Of a DNA stretch of 64,000 bases, positions 27,788 to 37,062 are shown in pieces. The notes under the pieces were generated by a model, which searched no databases, had not been told where the DNA came from, and saw only the letters and a list, made by a program, of their open reading frames with translations. Every line of letters starts with the position of its first letter. Position 1 is the stretch's first letter. The stretch spans positions 2,542,001 to 2,606,000 of the forward strand of contig NZ_UWOE01000001.1 of NCBI RefSeq assembly GCF_900604355.1, written 5' to 3'. The position numbers and the translations under genes are program-made. Source of the DNA: Luxibacter massiliensis. Its GTDB lineage: Bacteria; Bacillota; Clostridia; Lachnospirales; Lachnospiraceae.

Positions 27788-29248
27788 CTACTTTAATTCT
27801 TCTAAAACCTCCTGTATCAATACTCTCTCATCCATAGGGTACTTTACGCCTTTAATTTCCTGATAATCCTCATGCCCTTTTCCTGCAAGAACAATCACGT
27901 CCCCCGGCTGTCCGTGGCCAATGGCATACCTGATGGCCTCCTTGCGGTCGCAGATCTCCACATACTTTCCGGCTGTCCTGGCAATGCCCTTCTTGATGTC
28001 ATCTATAATAGCCTGAGGCTCCTCAAACCTGGGATTGTCAGATGTAATGATGGTCAGGTCCGCCAGCCGTCCGGATACTTCCCCCATCTCGTACCGCCTC
28101 TCTTTTGAGCGGTTCCCGCCACACCCAAAAAGGCAGACTAGGCGCTTGGGATTGTATTCCTTCAGTGTAGCCAGAAGACTTTCTAGGCTCATAGCATTAT
28201 GGGCGTAATCTATCATAAGCGTAAATTCATCTGATACTTTCACCATCTCAATCCTGCCCTTAACTTTGGCAGCCTTTAACGCTTTCTGGATCTTCTCTGC
28301 AGGTACTTTAAAATGCCTGCACACGGCTATGGCCGTGAGGGAATTATATACACTGAATTTACCTGGAATATCGATTTCCACATCAAAGTCCATCACTCCA
28401 GCTGCATGGTAAGCAACTCCCAAGTATCCCGGCCTCGACACTAGATGAGTATCCTCTGCCCGCAGGTCTGCTTTCTTGGAGAATCCAAAAGTCTCTGTCT
28501 CGCAGGTCGCCTTGGAAAATATGTCCGCAAAATATGGGTCATCCACATTGGCGATCCCTCTCCTGCACTGCTTGAATAAGAGGCCCTTACATCTCTTATA
28601 GTCCTCAAAGTCTGCATGTTCATTCGGCCCGATATGATCTCTGCCTAGGTTCGTAAATATACCGATTTCAAAAGGTATCCCCGCCGTCCGGTGCAGCATC
28701 AGCCCTTGGGAAGATACTTCCATTACAACCGTATCACATCCAGCCTCCACCATTCTGGCAAAATACTCGTGGATGGTATAGGACTCAGGAGTGGTGTTAG
28801 CTGCAGGAATCCTTTCATCTCCGATCACCGCCTCAATTGTCCCGATCAACCCCACCTTTTTCCCCACTTCCTCCAAAATTGATTTAATCAAATAGGTTGT
28901 GGTCGTTTTCCCCTTGGTTCCAGTAATGCCAATAATATCCATTTTGTCTGCCGGATATCCAAAATAGGCTGCCGACATCAATGCCAGTCCATACCGGGTA
29001 TCTTCCACCTTGATGACTGTTATATTCTCAGGAACTTCCGTCTCCCGCTCTACAACCACCGCAGCAGCCCCTCTGTCCGCCACATCCTGTATAAAGGTAT
29101 GTCCGTCCACAGCTGCGCCGCTGATACACACAAAAACAGAACCCTTCTGTACCTTGCGGGAATCATTAGCCAGAGTGCTTATCTCTGTCTCATCACTTCC
29201 CTGTAACACTGTATATTCCAAACGTTCTAATAACTGACTCAGCTTCAT
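27788..29248 (-). CDS. murE: UDP-MurNAc-L-Ala-D-Glu:meso-diaminopimelate ligase
   Basis: MurE adds the third residue of the peptidoglycan stem peptide. The 486-residue protein has the ATP loop GTKGKTTTTYLI and the C-terminal motif DNPR (in TSDNPRFEEP), which marks enzymes specific for meso-diaminopimelate rather than lysine. The ATG at 29248 follows a GGAGG site; the frame is open 45 bases further upstream but without a ribosome site. Its promoter is at 29284-29312. Confidence 0.95.
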   Translation of the reverse strand: MKLSQLLERLEYTVLQGSDETEISTLANDSRKVQKGSVFVCISGAAVDGHTFIQDVADRGAAAVVVERETEVPENITVIKVEDTRYGLALMSAAYFGYPADKMDIIGITGTKGKTTTTYLIKSILEEVGKKVGLIGTIEAVIGDERIPAANTTPESYTIHEYFARMVEAGCDTVVMEVSSQGLMLHRTAGIPFEIGIFTNLGRDHIGPNEHADFEDYKRCKGLLFKQCRRGIANVDDPYFADIFSKATCETETFGFSKKADLRAEDTHLVSRPGYLGVAYHAAGVMDFDVEIDIPGKFSVYNSLTAIAVCRHFKVPAEKIQKALKAAKVKGRIEMVKVSDEFTLMIDYAHNAMSLESLLATLKEYNPKRLVCLFGCGGNRSKERRYEMGEVSGRLADLTIITSDNPRFEEPQAIIDDIKKGIARTAGKYVEICDRKEAIRYAIGHGQPGDVIVLAGKGHEDYQEIKGVKYPMDERVLIQEVLEELK

Positions 29249-29283
29249 ATAAATTCCTCCCAACTGGAAATACTTATCTATAT

Positions 29284-29312
29284 AGAATACCATAAACAGT
29301 TACGTGTTGCAA
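29284..29312 (-). promoter_or_regulatory. Candidate promoter for murE and the downstream operon
   Basis: Minus strand: -35 TTGCAA (29307-29312), 17-bp spacer, -10 TATTCT (29284-29289), about 35 bases before the murE start codon. Confidence 0.5.
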
Positions 29313-29349
29313 AATTTCTATTGTGAAAACTTTCTAAAACATAGTCTGC

Positions 29350-30363
29350 CTAAGATATATATTTTCCAAAAGGAAGCTTTTGGAGCAGATATATGCATAA
29401 AAAGGACACGCCGAGAATCCCCGCTGTGAGCAGCGGTACTGCCGCCCATGCTGTCAAATCCCAAGGTTTTACATATTTTTTGAAATTATCTAAAAATAGG
29501 ATATGTATCAGGTAGATCCCAAATGAACATCTGCACCATGTGTCAATCCATCTTTTTGCCCTGGGGCCAAACTCTATCCTCCCTTTCCCCATCCGAATTA
29601 TCCAGGTAAAAAAGGAGAGTCCGCTTATGGCCACAAGAGGACATCCGTATTCCATAAGCCTCTCAAAATGATCCCCCGACACATAACTTATGAAAGCTGT
29701 AAGTATCACATTTAAGGCTGTGCTCCCTATGAATATCAAAAACAGCCTGCGACTGCTCCAGGTGATTCTTTTCTCATATTTCAAAATAAAGTAACCCATA
29801 AAAAAGTAAAATGTATATATTCTGTCGCCAATGATAGGGACATCATAATATGCTTCTTCCTGGATCAGAGAAGAAAAATACAGAAATACTCCTGCAATAC
29901 TTGCCATGGCCAAAAACGCCCGATCCAGCTTTTCATCCATGCCCCGGCACATAACTTGGAAAAATGGGAGCACAAAATATATCGGAATAGTTGCATATAA
30001 ATACCAGAGGTGCGGTTCAGCAGGCACAAAAAGTATTTCCTTCAGATCCACATCCGTCCCCATATAATACACATTAAAGAAATAATACACGATGCTCCAG
30101 AATACCAAAACAGCCAGAAAGCGGAACAGACGGCTTCCATTCTTTTTCAGAGATTCCTCCCTCCCCAGCAGAAGGGCTCCACTCAGCATAAAAAAGCAGG
30201 GCACACTAACCCTGGAAACAACATCCAGGGTTAAGGAAAATAGATATTCTCCTGTTTTGATATTAGTAAATGCCCGGCAGTAATAGTTTGTGACATGAAT
30301 TATAATAACCATCACAAAAGACACTGTCCTGATTAACTCCATATTATAATTCTTATTCTTCAT
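29350..30363 (-). CDS. Acyltransferase family 3 membrane protein
   Basis: The 337-residue protein has about ten hydrophobic segments and the start NMELIRTVSFVMVIIIHV, with the His and Arg pattern of the acyltransferase 3 family that O-acetylates surface sugars or peptidoglycan. The acceptor cannot be told. Its ATG lies inside the end of dinB (11-base overlap) behind a GAGGT site, so it is the third gene of the clpB operon, an odd partnership. Confidence 0.88.
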   Translation of the reverse strand: MKNKNYNMELIRTVSFVMVIIIHVTNYYCRAFTNIKTGEYLFSLTLDVVSRVSVPCFFMLSGALLLGREESLKKNGSRLFRFLAVLVFWSIVYYFFNVYYMGTDVDLKEILFVPAEPHLWYLYATIPIYFVLPFFQVMCRGMDEKLDRAFLAMASIAGVFLYFSSLIQEEAYYDVPIIGDRIYTFYFFMGYFILKYEKRITWSSRRLFLIFIGSTALNVILTAFISYVSGDHFERLMEYGCPLVAISGLSFFTWIIRMGKGRIEFGPRAKRWIDTWCRCSFGIYLIHILFLDNFKKYVKPWDLTAWAAVPLLTAGILGVSFLCIYLLQKLPFGKYIS

Positions 30364-31570
30364 CTTTGTACCTCGTTTTCAGCATACTGCCTCTGACCAC
30401 AGCCTCCTGCCCGAATCTCTTCCGAATACTCTCCATAGCCTCATTCAGCTTCTTATGCTTCTCATCCACCAGCGGGGGCATTTCCACATCAAAGATAGAA
30501 AGCTGCTCAGGTTCTGATTCATCCACAAGTTTCGCAGTCCTTATGCCCAGCAGGCGGACTGGCTCGCCGCTCCATGCCTCCTTAAAAAGCTGGCACGCTG
30601 CCTGCAATATTTCATCTCTGTCATTGGAGGGCCCTGGCAGCTGCATCTGATGAGAAATACACCTAAAGTCATAATATTTAATTTCCATACTTACCATCCG
30701 GGCCTTCTGTCCGGCTTCGGCCAGGCGGCGTCCCACACTTTCTGCAAGTCCTGCGAAAACTTTCTCAGCCTCCTCGTATGTCGCCAAATCCTCAGACAAA
30801 GTTGTAGAATTTCCAATTCCTTTCGCTTCTGCCTGCTCAGACTGTACACTGGAGTGGTCGATACCATTGGCAAATTCCCACAGCATCTGCCCATGGCTTT
30901 TTAGGTGAAGGACTAAAAGGCCTGGATTGGCCTGGGCCAGGTCCCCGATGGTGTTAATTTCTAATTTCTTTAGAGTCTCCACGCTGGAACGTCCCGCCAT
31001 ATATAACTCACCCACAGGCAGAGGCCACATTTTCCTGCTTATCTCCTGGGGAAATAAGGTATGTACCTTGTCTGGCTTTTCAAAATCTGAGGCCATTTTT
31101 GCCAAAAGTTTATTAGAAGATATGCCAATATTTACTGTGAACCCGAACAGTTCTTTAATCTCATTCTTTATTTTTAGTGCGACATCCACAGGGGATGGAT
31201 ACTGTACGGCTATCTGTGTAAAATCCATATAGCACTCATCCACGCTGACTTGTTCAATCTTCTCCGTAAATGTACCCAGGTATTCCATAAGCCTGGCACT
31301 CTTTTCCCTGTACATTGTATGGTCTGGAGGCGCCGTCACCAAGTGGGGACACTTACGAAAGGCATTCGCAACAGGTTCCCCTGTGCGAATGCCATATTTT
31401 TTGGCGGGAACAGATTTTGCCAGCACCACACCGCGCCGCGCTTTCTGATCTCCGCCTATAATAGACGGAATCTCCCTTAAATCCTGTTTTGCGCCCTTTT
31501 TTAATTGTTCCACTGCCGTCCAGCTCAAATAGGCGGAATTTACATCAACATGAAAAATAACGGGTGTCAT
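30353..31570 (-). CDS. dinB: Y-family DNA polymerase (DNA polymerase IV type)
   Basis: Such polymerases copy damaged DNA with low fidelity. The 405-residue protein begins with FHVDVNSAYLSW, the first metal-binding Asp region, and has the second catalytic site in SVDECYMDF near residue 105; the little-finger domain follows to the C-terminus. The ATG overlaps the clpB stop in an ATGA arrangement, so it is translationally coupled to the chaperone gene. I see no LexA-type box in the gene start, since it has no promoter of its own. Confidence 0.94.
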   Translation of the reverse strand: MTPVIFHVDVNSAYLSWTAVEQLKKGAKQDLREIPSIIGGDQKARRGVVLAKSVPAKKYGIRTGEPVANAFRKCPHLVTAPPDHTMYREKSARLMEYLGTFTEKIEQVSVDECYMDFTQIAVQYPSPVDVALKIKNEIKELFGFTVNIGISSNKLLAKMASDFEKPDKVHTLFPQEISRKMWPLPVGELYMAGRSSVETLKKLEINTIGDLAQANPGLLVLHLKSHGQMLWEFANGIDHSSVQSEQAEAKGIGNSTTLSEDLATYEEAEKVFAGLAESVGRRLAEAGQKARMVSMEIKYYDFRCISHQMQLPGPSNDRDEILQAACQLFKEAWSGEPVRLLGIRTAKLVDESEPEQLSIFDVEMPPLVDEKHKKLNEAMESIRKRFGQEAVVRGSMLKTRYKDEE

Positions 31571-34164
31571 GAAATCAGCTGCCCTTTCACACTTGCCTTC
31601 AATTTTCCGTCAATAACATCAATCAGAATAATGTCCTCCCTGCCCACATTGCCTGCCAGAATTAATCTGGCAGCAAGAGTTTCCACATTCTTCTGCAAAT
31701 ATCTTTTCAGCGGACGCGCCCCATACATCGGGTCATAGCCTCCCTCAACCACATAGTCCTTCGCCGCTTCTGTCAGTTCAACAGCCAGTTCCTTATCGGC
31801 AAGCCGTTTGTTGACATCTGTTACTAACAAATCAATAATTGCATAAATATCTTGTTTCGTCAACGGTTTAAACATAATGATTTCATCCAGACGGTTCAGA
31901 AACTCCGGCCTAAAATGCCCCCTCAGCTCATTCATGGCCATATCCTGGCTGGATTGCTCCAGGCTGCCGTCCTCCTTTATCCCCTCCAAAAGATAGTTGG
32001 CTCCAATATTGGAGGTCATGATCAGAATCGTATTCTTGAAATCCACTGTACGGCCTTGAGAATCTGTGATGCGTCCATCATCCAATACCTGCAGCAGTAC
32101 ATTGAATACATCTGGATGTGCCTTTTCTATTTCATCAAACAATACCACCGAATACGGCTTTCTCCTGACAGCCTCTGTAAGCTGCCCTCCCTCATCATAC
32201 CCTACATATCCCGGAGGCGCTCCGATTAGCCTGGAAACAGAATACTTCTCCATATATTCACTCATATCAATCCGCACCATATTATTCTCATCATCAAACA
32301 GACTTTCCGCCAGCGCCTTTGCAAGCTCTGTCTTTCCCACTCCGGTAGGTCCAAGGAACAGGAAAGAACCAATCGGCTTAGTAGGGTCTTTAATACCAGC
32401 TTTAGAACGGATAATTGCTTCCGTGACAAGCTCTACCCCTTCCTCCTGCCCAATGACTCTTCTGTGGAGTTCCTCGCCCAAATGCAGTGTCTTGCTTCTC
32501 TCACTTTCATTCAGTTTCGCAACTGGTATTCCTGTCCACCGGGAAATAATCCTGGCTATTTCCTCGTCTGTCACAGCTTCATGTACCAGTGTCAGTTCCT
32601 TCTCATTAACCTTGCTCTCTTCTGCCTCCAATTGCTTCTGTAACTGGGGAAGCCGCCCATATTGTAATTCAGCCGCTCTGTTCAGGTCATATTCCCTCTG
32701 TGCTTTCTGAATATTCTTATTCACCTGCTCAATATCTTCCCTTATCTTCTGGACACGCTCCACAGATGCTTTTTCATTGTCCCACTGTGCCTTTTTGCCC
32801 GTGTAGTCCTCTCTTAAACCGGCAAGCTCCTCCTGCAGATGCTCAAGCCTCTCCCTGCTCAAGCGGTCCTGCTCCTTTTTAAGCGCTTCTTCTTCAATTT
32901 CCAACTGCATAATCCGCCGTCTAAGCTCATCCATTTCAGTAGGCATAGAGTCCAGCTCGGTCTTAATTAAGGCGCACGCCTCATCTACCAGGTCAATGGC
33001 CTTGTCAGGCAGAAAACGGTCGGATATATACCTGTTAGATAAAGTTGCCGCGGCCACCAGTGCACTGTCTGTAATTTTTACACCGTGAAATACCTCATAC
33101 CGCTCTTTTAACCCCCGCAAAATAGAAATGGCGTCTTCTACTGTAGGTTCTTCCACCATCACTGGCTGGAACCTTCTCTCCAGGGCAGCATCCTTCTCAA
33201 TATATTGACGGTATTCGTCCAAAGTGGTAGCTCCAATACAGTGCAGCTCTCCCCTTGCCAGCATAGGTTTCAGCATATTGCCGGCATCCATGGCGCCGTC
33301 TGTTTTACCTGCCCCCACAATCGTATGCAGTTCATCAATAAAAAGTATAATTCTGCCGTCGTTGTTTTTTACCTCTTCCAGCACAGCCTTGAGACGCTCC
33401 TCAAACTCTCCTCTATATTTTGCCCCTGCCACTAGGGCGCCCATATCCAAAGAAAAAACAGTTTTATCCTTCAGTCCTTCAGGCACGTCGCCTCTGACAA
33501 TCCTCTGTGCCAACCCTTCTGCCACAGCAGTCTTTCCGACACCTGGCTCCCCAATTAAGACAGGGTTGTTCTTTGTCTTTCTCGACAAAATCCGAATAAT
33601 ATTTCTGATTTCTTCATCCCTGCCTATGACCGGATCCAGCTTTTGGTCTCTGGCACGCTCCACCAGATCCTGCCCATATTTATTCAAAGTATCATAAGTA
33701 GCTTCCGGGTTGTCACTGGTCACCCTCTGGTTTCCCCTCACCGTAGACAGCGCTTTAAGAAAACTATTTCTGTTAATGCCAAACTCCTTATACAGGTTCT
33801 TTAAATCACGGCTCGCATATTTCAGTAAAGAGAGAAATAAATGTTCAACTGAAACATACTCATCCCCCATCTGTTTTGCCTCATCCTCAGCATGAATCAG
33901 GACATTGTTCAGATCCTGGCCGACAAACACCTGCCCGCCCTGAACCTTAGGCCGCTTCGACAACGCTTCCTCCACCCGGTTTATAAATAAAGTGCCCTGA
34001 ATATCCATCTTTTCAAGAAGTTTTAGAATCAGGCTGTCCTCCTGAGCTGACAGGGCATATAAAAGATGCTCCTGGGCAATCTCCTGATTGCCATAATCAT
34101 AAGCGATTTTCTCGCAGTTCTGTACAGCCTGAAGTGAATTTTGTGTAAATTTGTTTATGTTCAT
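31567..34164 (-). CDS. clpB: ATP-dependent disaggregase ClpB
   Basis: ClpB is the Hsp100 disaggregase that works with DnaK. The 865-residue protein has the N-domain, first ATPase domain (GEPGVGKTAVAEGLA), the coiled-coil M domain (about 400-530, Glu/Lys/Arg rich), second ATPase domain (GPTGVGKTELAKALAE) and lacks a ClpP-binding tripeptide loop, which separates it from ClpA/ClpC. The ATG at 34164 has GGAGGTG eight bases upstream; a GTG nine bases earlier is less likely. A CIRCE operator and promoter lie upstream. Confidence 0.96.
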   Translation of the reverse strand: MNINKFTQNSLQAVQNCEKIAYDYGNQEIAQEHLLYALSAQEDSLILKLLEKMDIQGTLFINRVEEALSKRPKVQGGQVFVGQDLNNVLIHAEDEAKQMGDEYVSVEHLFLSLLKYASRDLKNLYKEFGINRNSFLKALSTVRGNQRVTSDNPEATYDTLNKYGQDLVERARDQKLDPVIGRDEEIRNIIRILSRKTKNNPVLIGEPGVGKTAVAEGLAQRIVRGDVPEGLKDKTVFSLDMGALVAGAKYRGEFEERLKAVLEEVKNNDGRIILFIDELHTIVGAGKTDGAMDAGNMLKPMLARGELHCIGATTLDEYRQYIEKDAALERRFQPVMVEEPTVEDAISILRGLKERYEVFHGVKITDSALVAAATLSNRYISDRFLPDKAIDLVDEACALIKTELDSMPTEMDELRRRIMQLEIEEEALKKEQDRLSRERLEHLQEELAGLREDYTGKKAQWDNEKASVERVQKIREDIEQVNKNIQKAQREYDLNRAAELQYGRLPQLQKQLEAEESKVNEKELTLVHEAVTDEEIARIISRWTGIPVAKLNESERSKTLHLGEELHRRVIGQEEGVELVTEAIIRSKAGIKDPTKPIGSFLFLGPTGVGKTELAKALAESLFDDENNMVRIDMSEYMEKYSVSRLIGAPPGYVGYDEGGQLTEAVRRKPYSVVLFDEIEKAHPDVFNVLLQVLDDGRITDSQGRTVDFKNTILIMTSNIGANYLLEGIKEDGSLEQSSQDMAMNELRGHFRPEFLNRLDEIIMFKPLTKQDIYAIIDLLVTDVNKRLADKELAVELTEAAKDYVVEGGYDPMYGARPLKRYLQKNVETLAARLILAGNVGREDIILIDVIDGKLKASVKGQLIS

Positions 34165-34215
34165 AGCAGACACCTCCTATAATCATTCAATGTCGTTTGT
34201 TCTATTTCTTATATA

Positions 34216-34244
34216 ACAATATCACTTATTGTTAGCAGAGTCAA
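34216..34244 (-). promoter_or_regulatory. Promoter of the clpB-dinB-acyltransferase operon
   Basis: Minus strand: -35 TTGACT (34239-34244), 17-bp spacer, -10 TATTGT (34216-34221). The -35 hexamer lies within the CIRCE element, so HrcA binding would block RNA polymerase. Confidence 0.7.
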
Positions 34245-34258
34245 GAGGTGAGTGCTAA
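34232..34258 (-). promoter_or_regulatory. CIRCE operator (HrcA binding site)
   Basis: On the minus strand it reads TTAGCACTC, nine bases, CTCTGCTAA. The first arm and the 9-base spacing match the CIRCE consensus exactly; the second arm departs from GAGTGCTAA at three bases. HrcA repressor binding here would make clpB, and the two genes after it, heat inducible. Confidence 0.82.
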
Positions 34259-34605
34259 TTTTTAAATAATTTTTTCGGAAAATTTTTCCACCCCTCTATG
34301 AAAACAGAGAAATAGGGGGAAGTAAGCGGCGGACTGTTGCCTTTTATCAGGTAATATTTGACGGGATATTCCATACCCTCACTGTTTGGAATGTGCGTTC
34401 CTATATGCTCTATATTCCACATTTTTCCAAGATTTTTAACTATATATGGAAAATACAGTCTTTTACGGTCATAACGTGGCATACAGACATTATACGCGCT
34501 CACAGCGGTATATATAGAATCGTCCAGGGGAATATCCGTAAGTTCATTGTGGCCGATGAACGAAGCAATCAGCCACTCCCCAACACCACAGGGAGGCCAA
34601 TCCTT
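34255..34605 (-). pseudogene. N-terminally truncated gene remnant, unrecognised family
   Basis: A frame of 116 codons runs from just after a TAA (34606-34608) to a TAG at 34255-34257 inside the CIRCE arm. No ATG or ribosome site starts it; the only good candidates are a GTG at 34503 without a ribosome site. The composition looks protein-like, including WLIASFIGHNELTDIPLDDS, and the tail is rich in Tyr, Lys and Asn. I do not recognise the family. It sits between the chemoreceptor terminator and the clpB promoter and is best read as the C-terminal remains of a lost gene. Confidence 0.5.
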
Positions 34606-34615
34606 TTATCCTATC

Positions 34616-34657
34616 AAAAAAGGGACTGATGTCAATCTACTGTACATCAGCCCCTTT
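34616..34657 (-). terminator. Terminator of the chemoreceptor gene
   Basis: On the minus strand AAAGGGGCTGATGT pairs with ACATCAGTCCCTTT, with one G-U pair, followed by a run of six T. It lies about 100 bases after the chemoreceptor stop codon. Confidence 0.9.
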
Positions 34658-34755
34658 ATGATCTTATTCTGTTTTATATACTAGAAATGCTTTGTTTACA
34701 CCCTAAAGTATTCTGCAGAAATCCCCTGCCTTTTATACTGATTCTATATATAAGT

Positions 34756-36861
34756 CTAATTCCGCAGTTCAAAACCATCTATAAGAGATTTCAAATTCTG
34801 TGCCTGCGCTGAAAGTTCTTCGCTGGCTGCCGCACTTTCTTGGGATGTGGCAGAATTGGTCTGCACAACACTAGAAATTTGGTCTATCGCCTGTTTGATT
34901 TGTTTTGCAGCAACAACCTGCTCTTCAAACGAACTGGAAACTTCATTAATCTTCTTAACAACACTCTCAGCACCATTCACGGCAAATACAAGCGCCTTTG
35001 ATGTTTCATCTGTCAAACGGATCCCATCTCGGACAGCAGTAATGGAATCTTCAATAAGAGATGTAGTATTTTTGGAAGCTTCTGCTGACTTGCTTGCAAG
35101 ATTACGGACTTCATCAGCCACAACCGCAAATCCTTTTCCTGCCGTACCAGCCCTTGCAGCTTCCACGGCTGCATTCAATGCCAATATATTTGTCTGGAAA
35201 GCAATATCTTCTATAGTGCCAATAATTTTTTCAATCTGCTTGGAAGTATCGCTGATTCTGGACATTGCCTGAACCATATCCTGCATCTTTTCACTGCTTT
35301 TTTCCATTTCATTCCCCACTTCTTCCGCCTCGCTGCTGGCTTCCTGGGTGTAGGAGGACATAACCGAAATCTGCTGTGACATCTCATTGACTGTTGCCGC
35401 CAATTCTTCTACCGAGCTTGCCTGCTCCGTGGAACCCTGGGCAAGAGCCTGGGCCCCTGAAGAAACTTGATCCGCTCCAGAAGAAACCTGTTCTGCACAC
35501 TGATGGATTTCATTGAGGACATAATTCAGATTATTCATTATCTGTTCCATAGAAGTCCCTATTTGGCTCAGTTCTCCTACATACTCGGCAGACGTAGAAA
35601 CATTCAGGTTTTGCTTTGCAACACTGTCAAGGACAGAAGATATATCCTCAACAATGTTCCTAAGTGTATAGGCTGTTTTTTCAAATGTAGATGTCAAAAC
35701 ACCGATTTCATCCTGGGAGGTTGCCTCAAGCTGAATATCAAAATGGCCTTGTGCTATCTGTTCTGCCGCTCCCACTACTGTCTGGATGGGTTTTAAAGTC
35801 TTATGTAAGATGGTGATCGTAATTAAAACGATGACAATAAAGGCTGCAACAGAAATTCCGATTAATAAAATTAATGTATTGCGTACGGCAGCATTTAATT
35901 CACTTTTTTCTATTACTGTGACGGCCCACCAGGTTTCATTTCCCGCCTGGATAGGAGCATAGAATCTTGTAAAATCTGTTCCATCGGCAGTGCTGTCTAT
36001 GGAAAAAGCCTCTCCGCCAGCCATATTCTCTTCTATTTGGGCATAGACTTCTGCTGTAAAGTTATCCTGTGAATTCTCTCCCACCCTGTCGGAATCTTTG
36101 CTGTTAAATATGACAACTCCGTCGCTGGAAATCACAGCATAGTAGATGCTGGAGTACTGTGTAATGTCCGATATTTTATTTCCAAACGTCTCGACGTTAA
36201 TATCTGCCGCAATAGCGCCTTTAAATTCATTATTATAAATAATAGGATACGATATGGAAATTACTTTGTTTCCCTCAAACTCCACAGGCGGCGTTACAAC
36301 AATATCCCCGGCCTCCTTCGCCATGGTATAAAAGGGTTCTCCAGAATACTGTGAATGGGCTCCATAACTATACGGCTCACTATTATTTACATTTTTTGCC
36401 GAAATGACAGAAAAATCTTGTATTGCACTGTCATAAGCATAAGGCTCAAAAGCAGCTACTATACTATTGACATTTTCATTTCCGGCAACCGCACTGCGGA
36501 AATTTTCCTTTAAATATAACTCTACTTCATAACTGGACTGTGAATACTGTACGCCATATATAGGACTGTAAAACGCCGCCCCTGACTGATTCTGCCCGGC
36601 GCTGCCGGCTTTCTCGTATTCCCGCAATATATAGTCCTGTGCTCCACTTCCAACAATATCTACCAGATCAAAAATAGACTGTACGTCAGCCGCATTCTTC
36701 TCCGATATGGCAGTCAATTCTTCATTGGACAATTTCTGAATATTAGTCTTAGTTGTCACTGCCACTGATATAATCAAAATAGCAAAGACAACCACCAATA
36801 GGCTCGAAAGAGCCATTGCAATTTTGGTTGTCAACTTTTGTTTCGCCAAAAAATTTCTCAT
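34756..36861 (-). CDS. Methyl-accepting chemotaxis protein with double-Cache sensor
   Basis: This 701-residue receptor has a membrane segment near residues 13-35, an extracellular dCache-type sensor (about 36-330), a second membrane segment near 331-353, a HAMP domain (LKPIQTVVGAAEQIAQGHFD onward) and a long cytoplasmic signalling helix with the conserved tip EDIAFQTNILALNAAVEAAR. It would signal to CheA/CheW. No chemotaxis or flagellar gene lies nearby, so it is an orphan locus with its own promoter and terminator. The ligand cannot be inferred. Confidence 0.94.
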   Translation of the reverse strand: MRNFLAKQKLTTKIAMALSSLLVVVFAILIISVAVTTKTNIQKLSNEELTAISEKNAADVQSIFDLVDIVGSGAQDYILREYEKAGSAGQNQSGAAFYSPIYGVQYSQSSYEVELYLKENFRSAVAGNENVNSIVAAFEPYAYDSAIQDFSVISAKNVNNSEPYSYGAHSQYSGEPFYTMAKEAGDIVVTPPVEFEGNKVISISYPIIYNNEFKGAIAADINVETFGNKISDITQYSSIYYAVISSDGVVIFNSKDSDRVGENSQDNFTAEVYAQIEENMAGGEAFSIDSTADGTDFTRFYAPIQAGNETWWAVTVIEKSELNAAVRNTLILLIGISVAAFIVIVLITITILHKTLKPIQTVVGAAEQIAQGHFDIQLEATSQDEIGVLTSTFEKTAYTLRNIVEDISSVLDSVAKQNLNVSTSAEYVGELSQIGTSMEQIMNNLNYVLNEIHQCAEQVSSGADQVSSGAQALAQGSTEQASSVEELAATVNEMSQQISVMSSYTQEASSEAEEVGNEMEKSSEKMQDMVQAMSRISDTSKQIEKIIGTIEDIAFQTNILALNAAVEAARAGTAGKGFAVVADEVRNLASKSAEASKNTTSLIEDSITAVRDGIRLTDETSKALVFAVNGAESVVKKINEVSSSFEEQVVAAKQIKQAIDQISSVVQTNSATSQESAAASEELSAQAQNLKSLIDGFELRN

Positions 36862-36896
36862 ATTGTATCCCCCTGATCTTAACTTTTAGTATTTTC

Positions 36897-36926
36897 ACTA
36901 TATAGCATAATACACTAATTTGTCAA
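36897..36926 (-). promoter_or_regulatory. Promoter of the chemoreceptor gene
   Basis: Minus strand: -35 TTGACA (36921-36926), 18-bp spacer, -10 TATAGT (36897-36902), about 35 bases before the ATG. It is divergent to pepT. Confidence 0.65.
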
Positions 36927-37022
36927 TGAAATGTATGATTTTTTGAACATTTTCTACAATTTTCTTTGTTTTTCTGGTTATGTATTCATTTTATTCAATT
37001 TTATATTCTTTCTCAAAGGTGT

Positions 37023-37028
37023 TATAAT
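37023..37028 (+). promoter_or_regulatory. -10 element of the pepT promoter
   Basis: A perfect TATAAT lies 35 bases before the pepT ATG, in a very AT-rich stretch. I see no good -35 hexamer at 16-18 bp, so only the -10 is called. An AAGGAG ribosome site follows at 37047-37052. Confidence 0.5.
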
Positions 37029-37062
37029 AATATAACAATCACATAAAAGGAGATATGTCATT

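Noticed and set aside
34393..34629. Plus-strand open frame opposite the gene remnant
   Set aside because: No ribosome site, and it covers the terminator of the chemoreceptor gene; the minus-strand frame looks more protein-like.
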